DNA of 64,000 bases from Paroedura picta (lineage: Eukaryota; Chordata; Lepidosauria; Squamata; Gekkonidae). The translations under genes and the position numbers were made by a program. Under the pieces are notes generated by a model. The model was not told the DNA's origin. It saw nothing but the letters and a program-made list of their open reading frames with translations, and did no database searches. Shown here one piece after another: positions 27,301-36,189 of this stretch. The DNA is taken from contig NC_135369.1 of NCBI RefSeq assembly GCF_049243985.1, forward strand, positions 24,474,765 to 24,538,764. Direction: 5' to 3'. Position 1 is the stretch's first letter. Each line of letters starts with the position of its first letter.

Positions 27301-30300
27301 CCATGGACTACAATTCCCATGAGCTCATGGGAATTGTAGTCCATGGACATCTGGAGGGCTGCAGTTTGACTACTTCCTCACCCGCAACCTGCCCCTTGGA
27401 TCTTGTTCATGGTTGGCCATCTAACCAGTGTTTTCTTTCTTTCCCTATAAACATGTAAATGAAGATTTCTCAGAAAGGCCTCTGGAAGCTTCTGGAGGCT
27501 TCCCTAAGTGTATTTTTCATTACACGGGATTTCCCACTTCATTTGGCTTCCCATAACGGTTTCCTTCACAACATTCAGTCCCTTTACCTGTTTTTTTACT
27601 TCTGTGATGGCTCCACATTTCCTCCAGTCGCAGGATTTTTGACCCTCCTTGAAGGGTTTCACTGACTTCTTCAGTCCAGGGGGGTGAGAAGGGTAAGGAA
27701 TCCCAAACATCTTCTCAAACTCTGTTTCTGGGGGAGAAGAAAAATGTCTGGCAGCTTTAGTTTAAACTAGAAGGCAGATTTACCTTAAACGCTGGGTAGA
27801 ATTCTCTGGACAGTGGAGATTAAATGAGACTTGGCTTGAAGGGTAATGGGAGATAAGCTGCATACTGGAGGGGGAGGACTTTAATAACTTCATGTTAGGC
27901 AGAAATTCAACAGGTATAATTTCCTCAGACACAGTGATGAGGAAAGCTTTACCTATTGACTGTTTTCCTACTTAGTTGCTATAGCAGCAATGCTGTGAAA
28001 CTGAAACATTATCAAGGGTTCAGAGTCAATCCACTGATTTTTAATTTTTTAAATATTTTTTTGGTCTGGATATGTTTAGAGCTACCATGCTGGTCTTTAG
28101 TTTTGGTGAGATCATGTCATGGGACAGGGGAAGGAACCAAAGATTTTTTACCTCAGAACAGCCACCTAGGTGATCCAGGAGCTAACAGGACGTGCCTCGG
28201 GGAGGATAGTCAAAAATGACTGCTGTGATGGCCAGTTTGGCCAAGGGGCAAGGCCCAGGGCCATTTCGCACGGCTTCAAAGTAGCAGAATGGTTGCTATT
28301 TGGAAACGCTACTAATTTGCCATAACCCACGACGTCGTAGACAATCTGCAATAATCCTGAAACCAATCAGCAAAAAGCGCTTCGTTGTGGCGCTTTCAGG
28401 GGAATCCAGAAAAGTGGATTCACCCTCCGGATAGCGATACACTCCTGCAACCAATCTGCAACAGTAGCGCTAAAGACCTGTGCGTTACCATTGTTGCTGG
28501 TTCTTCAAAGTCCCTCCCCCTGGCTCTCTCCTCCAAACTTCCGGCGAAGCGATCGCCATTTTTTTTTTCTCCGAGCGAGCGGGGATAAACGCACCGGCGA
28601 GCCTCTTTCTGTTTAGAGGCTTCCCTGGCTTCAGTCCTTCACCTTTAGTCACTAAGCACAAACCACTGAAAAGCCCGTTTGCTGAAATAAAGTCCCTTTA
28701 TTTTTTACAAATAAATTCAGCCGAAAATCGGGCCCGTGAGGGGGGGGGGGGGATTTTTTTTTTATCACTCGAGGCAGCGTGCAAACGATCATACAATCAA
28801 GCGACAGCTCACATTAGGCAGCTGGATGGGTCTCTCCGTAGCAACGAATCTACCTAGATTCGTTGCTATGGGTCGTTTTTTTTTTTTTTTTTTAACCTTT
28901 CTTAAAGGGAAAGGGGCTGTTTGGGAGCATGCTAACGGCTGCCCATTGGCTGCTTGACGGCCAGGGGCGGGACGAGCTTGGCAATAGCGCTTCCTTTCTA
29001 GCGATTTCTGCCGAGACCGGAAGCCTGTGGGAAACGCTAAAAAACGCAACTGATTCCACTACAAAGGCAGGTATGCATAACGACGAATTCCACTATTTTA
29101 AATGGCGATTTTTCATTCCGCAAACAATTTGCAACAAAGATCCCTGTGCGAAAAGGCCCCCAGTTTCTCCCCTGCAATAAGTGGAAGATGCTCTACAACA
29201 GGAGAGCTGTCAACCAATATGGAGCCCATCTACATTTCCCTGAGTCCGAGAAAAGAGAACTTCCTAAGTCCTGAGTCTCAGCGTTGGGTCGAATCACACT
29301 CTTGGCAGTAGCATGTGTGAAAAGGATCTAGGAGTCTTAGCAGACCATACATTGAACATGAGTCAGCAGTGTGACTCAGTGGCAAATGGAATTTTGGGCT
29401 GTATCAAACGGAGTATCGTGTCCAGATCACGGGAGATGATGGTACCGCTTTACTTTGTTCTGGTTCGGCCTCACTTGGAGTAGTGTGTTCAGTTTTGGGC
29501 ACCACAGTTGAAGAGGGATGTTGACAAATGGGAACGTGTCCAGAGGAGGGCAACAAAGATGGTGAGGGGTTTGGAGATCAAGACGTATGAGGAAATGTTG
29601 GGGAATCTTGGTCTGTTTAGCCTGGAGAGGAGGCGACTGAAAGGGGATTTGATAGCCATCTTCAAGTATTTAAAAGGGTGCCATATAGAGGATGGAGCAG
29701 AGTTGTTCTCTCTTGCTCCAGAGGGACGGACCAGGACGAATGGAATGAAATTAATCCAAAGGAAATTTCGTCTAAACATCCAGGAAGTTCCTGACAGAGT
29801 GGTTTCTCAGTGGAACAGGCTTCCTCATGAGGTGGTGGGTTCTCCATCTTTGGAAATTTTTAAACAGAGGCTGGATAGCCATCTGACGGAGAGGTTGATT
29901 CTGTGAAGGCTCAAGGGGGTGGCAGGTTACAGTGAATGACCGATAGGGTTGTGAGTATCCTGCATAGTGCAGGGGTTGGACTAGATGACCCAGGAGGTCC
30001 CTTCTAACTCTTATTCTATGATTCTGTGATTCCTGCTTGCCACCTTTGACAGCTCCAGGCTTTATCCCAAGGCCCCCTTTGGGCCTGACTGCTCCTCCCT
30101 CCTCCTTACCTGTCAGGTCACTGAACAAAGTGACCCCATATTTGGCTGTCCCCACCTCTGAGGCCTGTAACGCACAGCTGACTTTCAGGTTTTGCACAAA
30201 GGCATTGAAGCGATGGGCTCTCTCTGGGGGGGTAAAATGAGAAGTTCAGAACACTGATGGGGTCTTCCTCCCCACCGTGAAGAAACTCATCCTAGATTCA

Positions 30301-31618
30301 GATCCATATATTTTGAGTCAGAGAATCATACCCCAAGAACTGTGTTTGAAGACCAACCCTGGATGCTGGCTTTTTGGGGACTCCATTTCAAGGTAAGAAA
30401 GACACGTTCCAGAGCCCTCCCCCATTCTCAGGGAGAAAAACTGAACACAAAACCTGTCCTAAAGCTTGATAACTATCGTCCAGTCCCTGAACTTCAGATG
30501 CCACATCCATAAAATGGGAAGAACTTTGAAAGTCCTTACAGGACTGAATGCAATATGGAGAGAGAGGGCAAAGATACTGGCTGTTCTCTGGCAGGTTTCC
30601 TTTGGTTCAATAGGTTCAGGAGAGGCAGAAATCAAACAGGTATAAAGGTAAAGGTAAAGGTATCCCCTGTGCAAGCACCGAGTCATGTCTGACCCTTGGG
30701 GTGACGCCCTCTAGCGCTTTCATGGCAGACTCAATACGGGGTGGTTTGCCAGTGCCTTCCCCAGTCATGACCGTTTACCCCCCAGCAAGTTGGGTACTCA
30801 TTTCACCGACCTCGGAAGGATGGCAGGCTGAGTCAACCTTGAGCCGGCTGCTGGGATTGAATTTATGGGCAAAGCCTTACCACTCTGCGCCACAAGAGGC
30901 TCTAAAACAGGTATAGTCCCCCCTTTTGTTTGGCAACACTGCGCTTGTTGAATTTCTAACTGCCAGACACTCCCCTCCCAAAGAGCCTGGTGAGAAAAGA
31001 CAACCAGAGCCATTTCCCCTCCCAAGCCATGCATAGCAACGTAACATGGAACCCTTACCTTCTTGGCTCCTGTAGGTTTTGTTGAACTGGATCATAAAAT
31101 CCTGGAAAATCAGGTCTGCCTGGGTCTGAAACAGAAAGGGAAAAGAAATCAGTTGAGCAGAGGGCTTAATTCTCCAAAGGAGCAGATCCCCCCTCTTCAA
31201 CCATTGTTTGTTTAAAATATTTCCGATGCATTGTTTATTCTTATTTGCCGACCCACCCCTATTCTGGCCTCAGTACCTTATCTATGACCTCCTTGCAGGC
31301 CGGCTGACTTTCCTCCGGGGGCCTGTCTTTTTACAGCCATGCAAAAGGCAGAAATCAAGCAGATGTTGCTTTGTCTGATATGGCTGTACAGTCAGGGGAG
31401 GCATAGGAAAAAGGAATGATATCAAACAGTCTTATGTGCAAAAGTCCCTTACCTACCTACCTGCCTGCCTGTTTTCTTGGCACCCCACCCCTTCCCACCT
31501 GGCCCTTCAGACTCCTTACCAGGTTCGGCTCTAGCAGTAGGAAGAAATTGTCCGGATAGGTAGCAGAGCCCCATAACCCCCAGACCATCAGGCAAGCATG
31601 CAGGCTGGCTGACCACAT
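12272..31618 (-). CDS. CTSW: CTSW, cathepsin W (papain-like cysteine protease), complete, eleven exons
   Basis: A C1A (papain-family) cysteine protease of the cathepsin F/W branch, known in mammals from NK and cytotoxic T cells. Exons on minus: 31618-31520, 31125-31059, 30223-30110, 27727-27588, 24414-24318, 24105-24025, 19584-19465, 16094-16030, 15688-15601, 12768-12692 and 12382-12272. The phases join to 352 residues (human about 376). Residues 1-21 form a signal peptide. The propeptide holds [13 protein letters not shown] (56-68) and [10 protein letters not shown]. The mature part has the oxyanion Gln140, catalytic Cys146 in CRSCWAF, His281 in [10 protein letters not shown] and Asn307 in QNSWG. 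All three catalytic residues are present, so it should be active. CTSW rather than CTSF is indicated by GRCGDGC-like [27 protein letters not shown] and the C-terminal SCPP tail. There is no cystatin-like propeptide domain. The first ATG has G at -3. Introns are rich in repeats. Confidence 0.95.
12692..12768 (-). CDS. CTSW: CTSW exon 10 (catalytic Asn)
   Basis: It encodes [20 protein letters not shown] then DCWGEE with catalytic Asn307. Its donor is GAG|GTATGC. Ignoring this donor makes the gene look frameshifted. Confidence 0.92.
12903..13350 (-). mobile_element. L2-type LINE 3' fragment
   Basis: In reverse it carries 'ggagctcttccgccaggctt', '...gagctcattccaccaggta' in plus, and the 'ccgccacgagcctta' 3' end with a T/A-rich tail. 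A sister copy lies at 35483-35945. Confidence 0.5.
13500..13665. repeat. Fold-back repeat copy
   Basis: The left 'agcacctttaagaccaaaaa' is inverse to the right 'ttggtcttaaaaggtgccac'. Same family as 3205, 6498, 13771 and 33738. Confidence 0.55.
13771..13975. repeat. Fold-back repeat copy with long palindromic arms
   Basis: The arms 'cagtagcacctttaagacca' and 'tggtcttaaaggtgctactg' are inverse copies of about 85 bp each around a loop near 13860. Confidence 0.65.
14303..14845 (-). mobile_element. BovB (RTE-clade) LINE, 3' end
   Basis: Minus-strand frames encode RTE/BovB reverse-transcriptase tail motifs ([63 protein letters not shown]). The gene is split over two frames and truncated at its 5' end, so it is dead. 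BovB abundance fits squamates. Confidence 0.88.
15093..15473. mobile_element. SPIN-like hAT element (nonautonomous)
   Basis: Termini are CAGTGGTTCTCAACCTGG and, in inverse, CAGTGGTTCTCAACCTTCCT. Both flanks are ccctagct, an exact 8-bp target duplication. The ends match the SPIN/URR1 consensus as I remember it, including the 'ccctttaatacagttcctc' stretch seen in reverse. Confidence 0.8.
15601..15688 (-). CDS. CTSW: CTSW exon 9 (catalytic His)
   Basis: It encodes [15 protein letters not shown] and [14 protein letters not shown] with catalytic His281. Ends in phase 1 before GTGAGG. Confidence 0.96.
15736..15916 (+). mobile_element. 181-bp MITE, second copy of the GACCGTTTAYGCACTGG family
   Basis: It is colinear with 6603-6783. 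Ends are GACTGTTTACGCACTGG and, in inverse, GACCGTTTATGCACTGG. Flanks AAA/AAA give a 3-bp duplication. It sits in CTSW intron 8. Confidence 0.7.
16030..16094 (-). CDS. CTSW: CTSW exon 8
   Basis: It encodes [20 protein letters not shown] then LK. The first His is split across the junction. Donor AAG|GTAGGT. Confidence 0.93.
16327..16655. repeat. 329-bp fold-back palindrome
   Basis: Two arms of about 150 bp are near-perfect inverses: 'aggaattgtccaggctattc' on the left against 'gaatagcctagacaattcct' on the right. A short loop lies near 16480-16505. It sits in a CTSW intron and has no coding content. Confidence 0.75.
17318..17416 (-). mobile_element. CR1 LINE 3' end
   Basis: Reverse-oriented CR1 tail: 'atagaatcatagagttggaa', 'ggccatctagtccaaccccc', and 'gcaggatcagcccaaagcat'. 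Confidence 0.8.
18481..18856. mobile_element. hAT nonautonomous element (CAGTGGTCCCCAACC family)
   Basis: Termini are CAGTGGTCCCCAACCTTTTT and, in inverse, CAGTGGTCCCCAACCGCCGG. The flanks are atatagag on both sides, an 8-bp duplication. The interior is GC-rich and noncoding. Confidence 0.85.
18865..19000. mobile_element. Palindromic hAT MITE
   Basis: CAGTGGTAGTCAACCTGTGG and its inverse meet at 'gccagcattttctggc'. Flanks atatagag (18857-18864 and 19001-19008) are the same 8 bp used by the neighbouring hAT. Confidence 0.9.
19465..19584 (-). CDS. CTSW: CTSW exon 7
   Basis: It encodes [18 protein letters not shown] through [17 protein letters not shown]. The KxVAWIxD string is typical of CTSW. 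Donor C|GTAAGG. Confidence 0.95.
19755..20038 (-). repeat. tRNA-derived SINE (CTT-tailed family)
   Basis: Reverse copy: 'gaagaagagttggcttctat', 'cacttttcactacccaaaag', '...caccctgtgatgtaggtggg', then the reverse tRNA-like head ending 'cttaaccactacaccaa'. It lies next to CTSW exon 7. Confidence 0.75.
20040..20340 (+). repeat. Interspersed repeat, unclassified ('ccagcctccaggtg' type)
   Basis: It shares 'cctggaatcatacctcatct' and 'taccccactgaactccatcg' with copies near 40772, 49213, 50567 and 58930. I cannot name the family. Confidence 0.45.
20440..20539. mobile_element. Palindromic hAT MITE
   Basis: A short 100-bp copy with arms CAGGGGTAGTCAAATTGCGG and inverse. Exact 8-bp duplication ctctagtg on both sides. 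Confidence 0.9.
20570..22065 (+). mobile_element. L2-type LINE with nested hAT
   Basis: It encodes L2-like motifs: [80 protein letters not shown], and, beyond the insertion, [20 protein letters not shown]. The frame is broken and the 5' end is missing. It ends in an ATAAATAA tail. Confidence 0.85.
21108..21512. mobile_element. hAT element nested in the L2
   Basis: Termini are CAGTGGTCTGCAACC and, in inverse, CAGTGGTCCCCCCCACAG. Flanks gtttacgg and gtttaagg form an 8-bp duplication with one change. The GC-rich interior is shared with the element at 63818. Confidence 0.8.
22292..22490 (+). repeat. 5S rRNA-derived SINE
   Basis: It contains 'tgatctcagaagctaagcag' followed by 'tggatgggagatcaccaagg', the internal-promoter half of 5S rRNA. 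An unrelated tail follows. It is not a functional 5S gene. Confidence 0.8.
22702..22989. mobile_element. hAT nonautonomous element (CAGTGGTCCCCAACC family)
   Basis: Ends CAGTGGTCCCCAACCTTTCT and inverse; exact 8-bp duplication gttaagag on both sides. The interior is very GC-rich and itself contains inverted segments. Confidence 0.88.
23008..23370 (-). repeat. tRNA-derived SINE, interrupted
   Basis: Reverse SINE with a foreign segment near 23060-23205 that ends 'gggtataaattcaaaaataa', the 3' end of another LINE-like repeat. Confidence 0.55.
24025..24105 (-). CDS. CTSW: CTSW exon 6
   Basis: It encodes [20 protein letters not shown] and FQTVLNH. The GC-GG core matches the C1A fold. Donor A|GTATGT; ends in phase 1. 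Confidence 0.96.
24318..24414 (-). CDS. CTSW: CTSW exon 5 (catalytic Cys)
   Basis: It encodes [20 protein letters not shown] with catalytic Cys146, then [12 protein letters not shown]. Ends in phase 1 before GTATGT. Confidence 0.96.
24834..25734 (+). mobile_element. 0.9-kb DNA transposon, copy 1 (Harbinger-like termini)
   Basis: Termini are GGGGCTTTTTGCACGCC and, in inverse, GGGGCTTTACGCACC. It is colinear with copy 2 at 28258-29159 over its whole length. The interior has no open frame that could encode a transposase. It lies in CTSW intron 4. Confidence 0.7.
26947..27242. repeat. Fold-back repeat
   Basis: The left 'aaaacaagaacgaaccaaaa' and right 'ttttggctcgttcttgtttt' arms, about 80 bp each, are inverse with scattered changes. 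They enclose a 130-bp centre. Confidence 0.65.
27269..27374. mobile_element. Palindromic hAT MITE, right end eroded
   Basis: CAGGGGTAGTCAAACTGCAG with its inverse centred on 'cccatgagctcatggg'. The right terminus has lost the final CCCCTG. Confidence 0.8.
27588..27727 (-). CDS. CTSW: CTSW exon 4
   Basis: It encodes [14 protein letters not shown] and the start of the mature enzyme, [16 protein letters not shown]. The last residue, Gln140, forms the oxyanion hole. Confidence 0.94.
28258..29159 (+). mobile_element. 0.9-kb DNA transposon, copy 2 (Harbinger-like termini)
   Basis: Termini are GGGCCATTTCGCACGG and, in inverse, GGGCCTTTTCGCACAGG; flanks CCA/CCA give a 3-bp duplication. Same orientation and content as copy 1, 3.4 kb away. 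Noncoding. Confidence 0.75.
29304..30031 (+). mobile_element. CR1 LINE fragment
   Basis: It encodes [19 protein letters not shown]-like and [40 protein letters not shown], then the CR1 3' end. The frame is broken. It lies about 80 bp from CTSW exon 3. Confidence 0.87.
30110..30223 (-). CDS. CTSW: CTSW exon 3
   Basis: It encodes the ERFNAQ-like helix [13 protein letters not shown] and GVTLFSDLT of the propeptide. Ends in phase 1 before GTAAGG. Confidence 0.94.
30640..30900 (+). repeat. Interspersed repeat with 'aaggtaaaggtatcccctgt' head
   Basis: It begins with three AAAGGT units, then 'cgagtcatgtctgacccttg', a string close to the BovB 3' end. It is probably a BovB-linked nonautonomous repeat. 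Confidence in class is low. Confidence 0.45.
31059..31125 (-). CDS. CTSW: CTSW exon 2
   Basis: It encodes [20 protein letters not shown] and QE, matching the start of the inhibitor (I29) propeptide helix. Donor G|GTAAGG; ends in phase 1. Confidence 0.9.
31520..31618 (-). CDS. CTSW: CTSW exon 1 (signal peptide)
   Basis: It encodes M1-L33, beginning [19 protein letters not shown], a hydrophobic signal peptide. Donor CTG|GTAAGG. A second in-frame Met is at residue 11. The start was chosen for its signal peptide and G at -3. Confidence 0.8.
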
Positions 31619-33296
31619 TGCAGGTGTATCTCTGTCCCACTGTGGAACTGGCAGCCTGTCACCCTGAGCAATACTTTCAGGGGCTTCAAGTAGGAGCAAG
31701 GAAGGGGGAGGTATCCGGTGAGGAAACCACTGAGGCAGGAAGAGGAGGAGGGCTGTTATTTTGGAAGTTATCTTCAAATAGTAGGTGCGAGGTTGGGCGG
31801 GTGGGGATGACAGGGCTTCATCAGAGCTTTGGGATCTGTGCTGCAATAGCAGCGTGCCTCTGAGGACGTGCAGAATGCCTTCCGGAACCACCACCTTGCC
31901 TTTGGAATGAAGGGCCCCTTAGGCACTAACCCCCTCACCTCTCCCTTTCTTACGAAATCAAGCCCTGTGCACATAGCGCCCATTTGACACTTTTGTAATC
32001 TTCTCTTTCAGGATCGCTTTTGCCAAAGCCCGCTGTACGCCAGCCATGCCCTGGATTCTCCACTATCGGCATCCCTTCTCTCCCTGCCCTCCCCCTCCCA
32101 TGCCTGGTTGCAACCCCAGGCCTATCCCATAATGAACAGTCCCCTTGCCAATGTTCCTTTGTTCTTCTCTAGTCGGCCTTGAGCCGCGTTTGGCTGACTT
32201 TAAGCAGCAGGCTGTTGGAAGAGTCTCAAAGGACACTCCCGCCACTCAGAGCCATCTTCTCCCTCTCTCCCACTTTTTGCAAACTGCTGCTCTGAGTAGG
32301 GAGGGAAAGAAGGCTTCCTTCCCTGCCCTCTCCTCAACATCTGGAATTAAGCAGGCCAGAAATTGAACCAGGCTCCACTTGGAAAACAAGCACTTCTACC
32401 TTGCACTTCAGAATGTTCCATGTGCATTATCTTGTTATCTGTACAACAACCCTGAGAAGTAGGCCGGCATTACTCTCCTCATATTGTAGGGTGGCGTTTG
32501 TGCATGTGAGAGAGAAAGGCTTATATAAGGCTATGCAGGGAGATTGTGGCGGAGGCAAGATTTGAATCAGACTTTGATTGTTGGCCTGGCACCATTAAGA
32601 AAGGCTTTCTTTAGAAAATGCCAAATGAACATTTCCCCATAGAATAAAGAAAATAAGCATGATCACTCAGATTAGCCACTCCACTTTACCAGCTATCAAA
32701 TATCAAAGACACTTTCATATTCACAAATGCTTCTGAAGACATACAAAGTACTTTTCTGATAACAAATACGAGCTGGGATCCAGAAAGCTCCTTTAGGATT
32801 CTTTAAGGACTTGTACATGCCCAAGAACCAGAAAAGATTAACAAAAAGGGAAATGCCTGTAGACCTAATGGGGATGCATCGTAAGGTTTCTAAAATATAA
32901 TGTAGTTAGAAAAATACCAGTATTAATTAATGTGATTTAAATTAAAAACACCCAAAGGCTCTCTGTATAGCCTCGGATAAAATCCAATCCTATTAACATA
33001 CTAATGTCTCAATGTCACTGATCAAATGCGTTTTGATATTGCCACCTTTATCAATGGTCTGGCATACCTATAAGTACAGCATACAAGAAATGTCCATGTA
33101 CAATGAATTTTGTAATATACAGTCAGCCAAAGATTTATTCAGCCAATTTGACCTGTCTAGGTAATAATTGATAAAATATCACCAAAAATAAGAAAAATAT
33201 TACTAGATAGATATATTAGAATATTAAAAATAGCTCCTTTACATAGACAGAAGCTTAACAGATATAGACAATGGACACTGTGTGGGCTGTTAGTCT
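31619..33296. other. CTSW 5' flank; one SINE-like stretch, otherwise nothing recognised
   Basis: It should hold the CTSW promoter, but I could not place a convincing TATA box or start site. Positions about 32395-32590 look like a degraded tRNA SINE. The rest is A/T-rich unique-looking sequence. Confidence 0.35.
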
Positions 33297-33297
33297 A

Positions 33298-33526
33298 AGG
33301 TGACCAGATTGTCCCACTTTTGGAGGGACATCTGGAGGGACCTGGCAAATTGTACTTATATTGAAATTAAATATATATATATATATATTACAATACTATT
33401 TTTGTCTTTTATGTGTTCTATGAAAATTTGTGTTGCTCCATATAGACCAAATTTTTAATCAAGAACCGCCCCCCCTCCCCCCGGTCAATGGTGTCCTGCT
33501 TTACCAAAGTTAAAATCTGGTCACCT
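33298..33526. mobile_element. Mariner-type MITE, copy 1
   Basis: Ends AGGTGACCAGATTGTCCCAC and, in inverse, AGGTGACCAGATTTTAAC, both flanked by TA. It is inverted relative to copies at 45469 and 48707. A short (TA)n lies at 33371-33388. Confidence 0.75.
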
Positions 33527-33737
33527 TAGTACATACGTGGACCAGGTAAAATGAAAGGAGGTTTTTAAATTCTCAAAAACAAGCTCTGGTCAAGGTGAGC
33601 ATTAATCATGTCACAGCTTTCACTTTCTGAGTCTATCAAATCAAATCAAATATATTTTTAATACAGCACTGCGGCCAGATAAAACAGATAGCGAGAAAAA
33701 ACATTTCAGAGTATAAAATTGCCAAATCAGGGAGTCT

Positions 33738-33905
33738 ATAAAAAATAGAGTCCAATAGCACCTTTAAGACCAACAAAGATTTATTCAAGGTGTGAGCTTT
33801 TGAGTGCAAACACTCTTCCTCAGACATTTAAATTCACTCGAAAGCTCACGCCTTAAATAAATCTTTGCTGGTCTTAAAGTTGCTATTACTCTATTTTTGT
33901 TGTGC
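33738..33905. repeat. Fold-back repeat copy
   Basis: 'agagtccaatagcaccttta' against its inverse 'taaagttgctattactctat'. Same family as 13771. Confidence 0.6.
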
Positions 33906-34074
33906 TACCCAATTGAATCTTTCTGAGACCATGTCAGTGTCCTCCAGTCAAGCAGGGATCCAAATACACAGAAAATATGCCTTGGCAGCATTTGGTCAGG
34001 GGTGCTGGGACATTAGTATGTTGATAAGAACAGATTTTGTCTGAGGCTATGCATAGAGCCTCAGATAAAATTTA

Positions 34075-34200
34075 ATTTTTTACTGGGGTTTAAATTTTTA
34101 TTGGGGGTTTTATGTGTACTGTAACCTGCCACGAGCCTCTGTGGGAGTGGCAGGCTAGAAATTCAAATAATAATAATCATAATAATAATCATAATAATAT
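34075..34200 (+). mobile_element. L2-type LINE 3' end
   Basis: It has 'gtaacctgccacgagcctct' and 'gtgggagtggcaggctagaa' with an AATAAT tail. It matches the end of the L2 at 20570-22065. Confidence 0.6.
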
Positions 34201-34505
34201 TTAATTCAAATTTAAATTGTATCATTAATAAATACTGCTGGTTTTATAACTATGTGATATTTGAGAAACTTTATGGTGCACCTCCGTTAGGCCTACAGAC
34301 ATTTCCTTTCTTGTTAACCTTTTTTGGTTCCTCCACCTCCCAATACCCAGGTATTTCTAAACCCTGAGCTGTCATCCTTAATCTCACATCTTGTCAGCTA
34401 CTCAAATGCCACCTTTAAAACTGCTTTTCAAATCCCCCTTCTCACTTCAAAAGACATTTGCCATGTGACTGTAGGTAGAGACTGCTGGGTGACCACACTC
34501 TAAAG

Positions 34506-34616
34506 CAGGGGTAGTCAACCTGTGGTCTTCCAGATGTCCATTGACTACAATTCCCATGATCCCCTGCCAGCATGTAGTCCATGGACATCTGGAGGACCAC
34601 AGGTTGACTACCCCTG
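34506..34616. mobile_element. Palindromic hAT MITE
   Basis: CAGGGGTAGTCAACCTGTGG and inverse; exact 8-bp duplication ctctaaag on both sides. The centre has been shortened. Confidence 0.88.
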
Positions 34617-34779
34617 CTCTAAAGGACCCTACCCCTAGAGTAGATTAAACTAGTTGCACATTTGTTTGGATTCAGGCCATGGGGGTGGGGGTAGCGACCC
34701 CAAAGGGTCACATCTCCAATATTCAAAGGGAGAATCCAACACGGAAGATTCTGAAGTAGACTTCACTAACAAGTCCAGG

Positions 34780-34860
34780 AACTTGGGTGGTCCAGCCTAC
34801 TCAGATCTTGTCAGATCTCAGAAGTTAAGCAGGGTTAACTCCCGAAACCCTTCACAGGAA
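34780..34860 (+). repeat. 5S rRNA-derived SINE fragment
   Basis: It contains 'cagatcttgtcagatctcag' and 'aagttaagcagggtt' of the 5S core. Confidence 0.6.
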
Positions 34861-35482
34861 TCAGGGATTCCTCAGGCACTGCAGAAGTTAATTAGTTCAG
34901 CTATACCACTGTAACTTCCTAGTGCATTTCTTTACCTTGCACTAAGTCTTATGTTGAATCCTACCTTGTTTATCTGCCTGCCGTTGCAGATGGTCCCCAC
35001 TTGCTCTGAGTGAATCACTTGCTTTCAGTACTGGGTCTTTTTTGAAATCTGTGACATCTCCCACCCACCACATTTTAATACTAAGTCCACTTGTCCAAGC
35101 CTAATGGATGGATGTTTCACTGCCTCTGTTGCAGTGAGCTCTAACTTACAAAGGCTTCTGCTGCAATACCTGTTGTTAGTATTTGAAGGCATGACTGGGC
35201 TCCTGTTTTATTATGCAGCTACAGACTGAATGCAGCCAACCCTCTGGAATTACCTGTAACCTTGACCATTCTAAAGCCATCCCATTAATGTCAGAGGTGC
35301 ACACAGGACTGGGCGAGAAGGGAACTGGTTCTTTTCAGTGTGATGGTGCTGACTTCTGCAGATGTCCGTGGAAAAACAGTGCAGGAAAAGCTGCTCACTT
35401 GTTTGTTTATTACTATCATTAATTAATTGAATTTCTATATCGCTCTCCTGAACCCAGCTTAGCTGTTAACAACCACCACTTT

Positions 35483-35945
35483 ATTTTTATAGCCTGCCCT
35501 TCCCGGTTGGCTCAGGGTGGGTAACAACAGGCATTTCTGCTGGGCAATTGGCGTGAGGATGGAGCAGTATTGGTTTTGTGAGGAAGGGAGACCACCATTC
35601 ATTCATTCATTCATTCATTCATTCATTCATTCATTCATTCATTCATTCATTCATTCATCCATTCATCCATCCATCCATCCATCCATCCGCTGCCCTCCCC
35701 TGAGGCTCAGGGCGGTTTACATAAAAATGCAGAAAACAGTACATGGAACTCAGCTTTTCACATATCAATAACATTAGCATTAAACTATAACAGAGGTAAC
35801 AGAATATAATGCTGCAAACAGGTCCAGAGCAGAACGCATGGGTGGATCTCTGGGAGGGAGGGAGCAGGGGCCCTGTAGATGTTGCTGGTCACCTCTCTCA
35901 ACCAAATGCCTGGTGGAAGAGCTCCCTTTTGCCTCAACCATAGGC
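35483..35945 (-). mobile_element. L2-type LINE 3' fragment with expanded tetranucleotide repeat
   Basis: It holds 'aaatgcctggtggaagagct' (inverse of the L2 'gagctcttccaccaggcatt') and 'tgaggctcagggcggtttac'. A long ATTC/ATCC array lies inside. Confidence 0.5.
35596..35688. repeat. (ATTC)n then (ATCC)n microsatellite
   Basis: About 16 CATT units followed by about 6 CATC units, inside an L2 fragment. Confidence 0.92.
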
Positions 35946-36189
35946 AGAGGTCCCCAAACCTTTTGAGTCCGTGGGCCCATTCTGACACAGCATGGTGGGC
36001 ACAGCAACCAAACCAGTGCCACAAAATATCTGCCACAAAAGGATGGCCCCAGCTTCACTCCAGTAGCACTGTCTAGATCCTTGTGCTATGGTGGCAGCTG
36101 ATGCCAAAGCAACATTTTTATGAATCCGTGCAGCCAATCAAATCCCCAATAGCCAACCAGAAGCTCTTCTGGGCTCTCCCACTTTCTAG

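Noticed and set aside
12272-31618. Assignment as cathepsin F instead of W
   Set aside because: No cystatin-like propeptide domain, and the YFRLHRG...SCPP end and CTSW-type middle strings fit W better.
35596-35688. CRISPR-like or other spaced array
   Set aside because: Simple ATTC/ATCC microsatellite without spacers; no CRISPR is expected in an animal nuclear genome.
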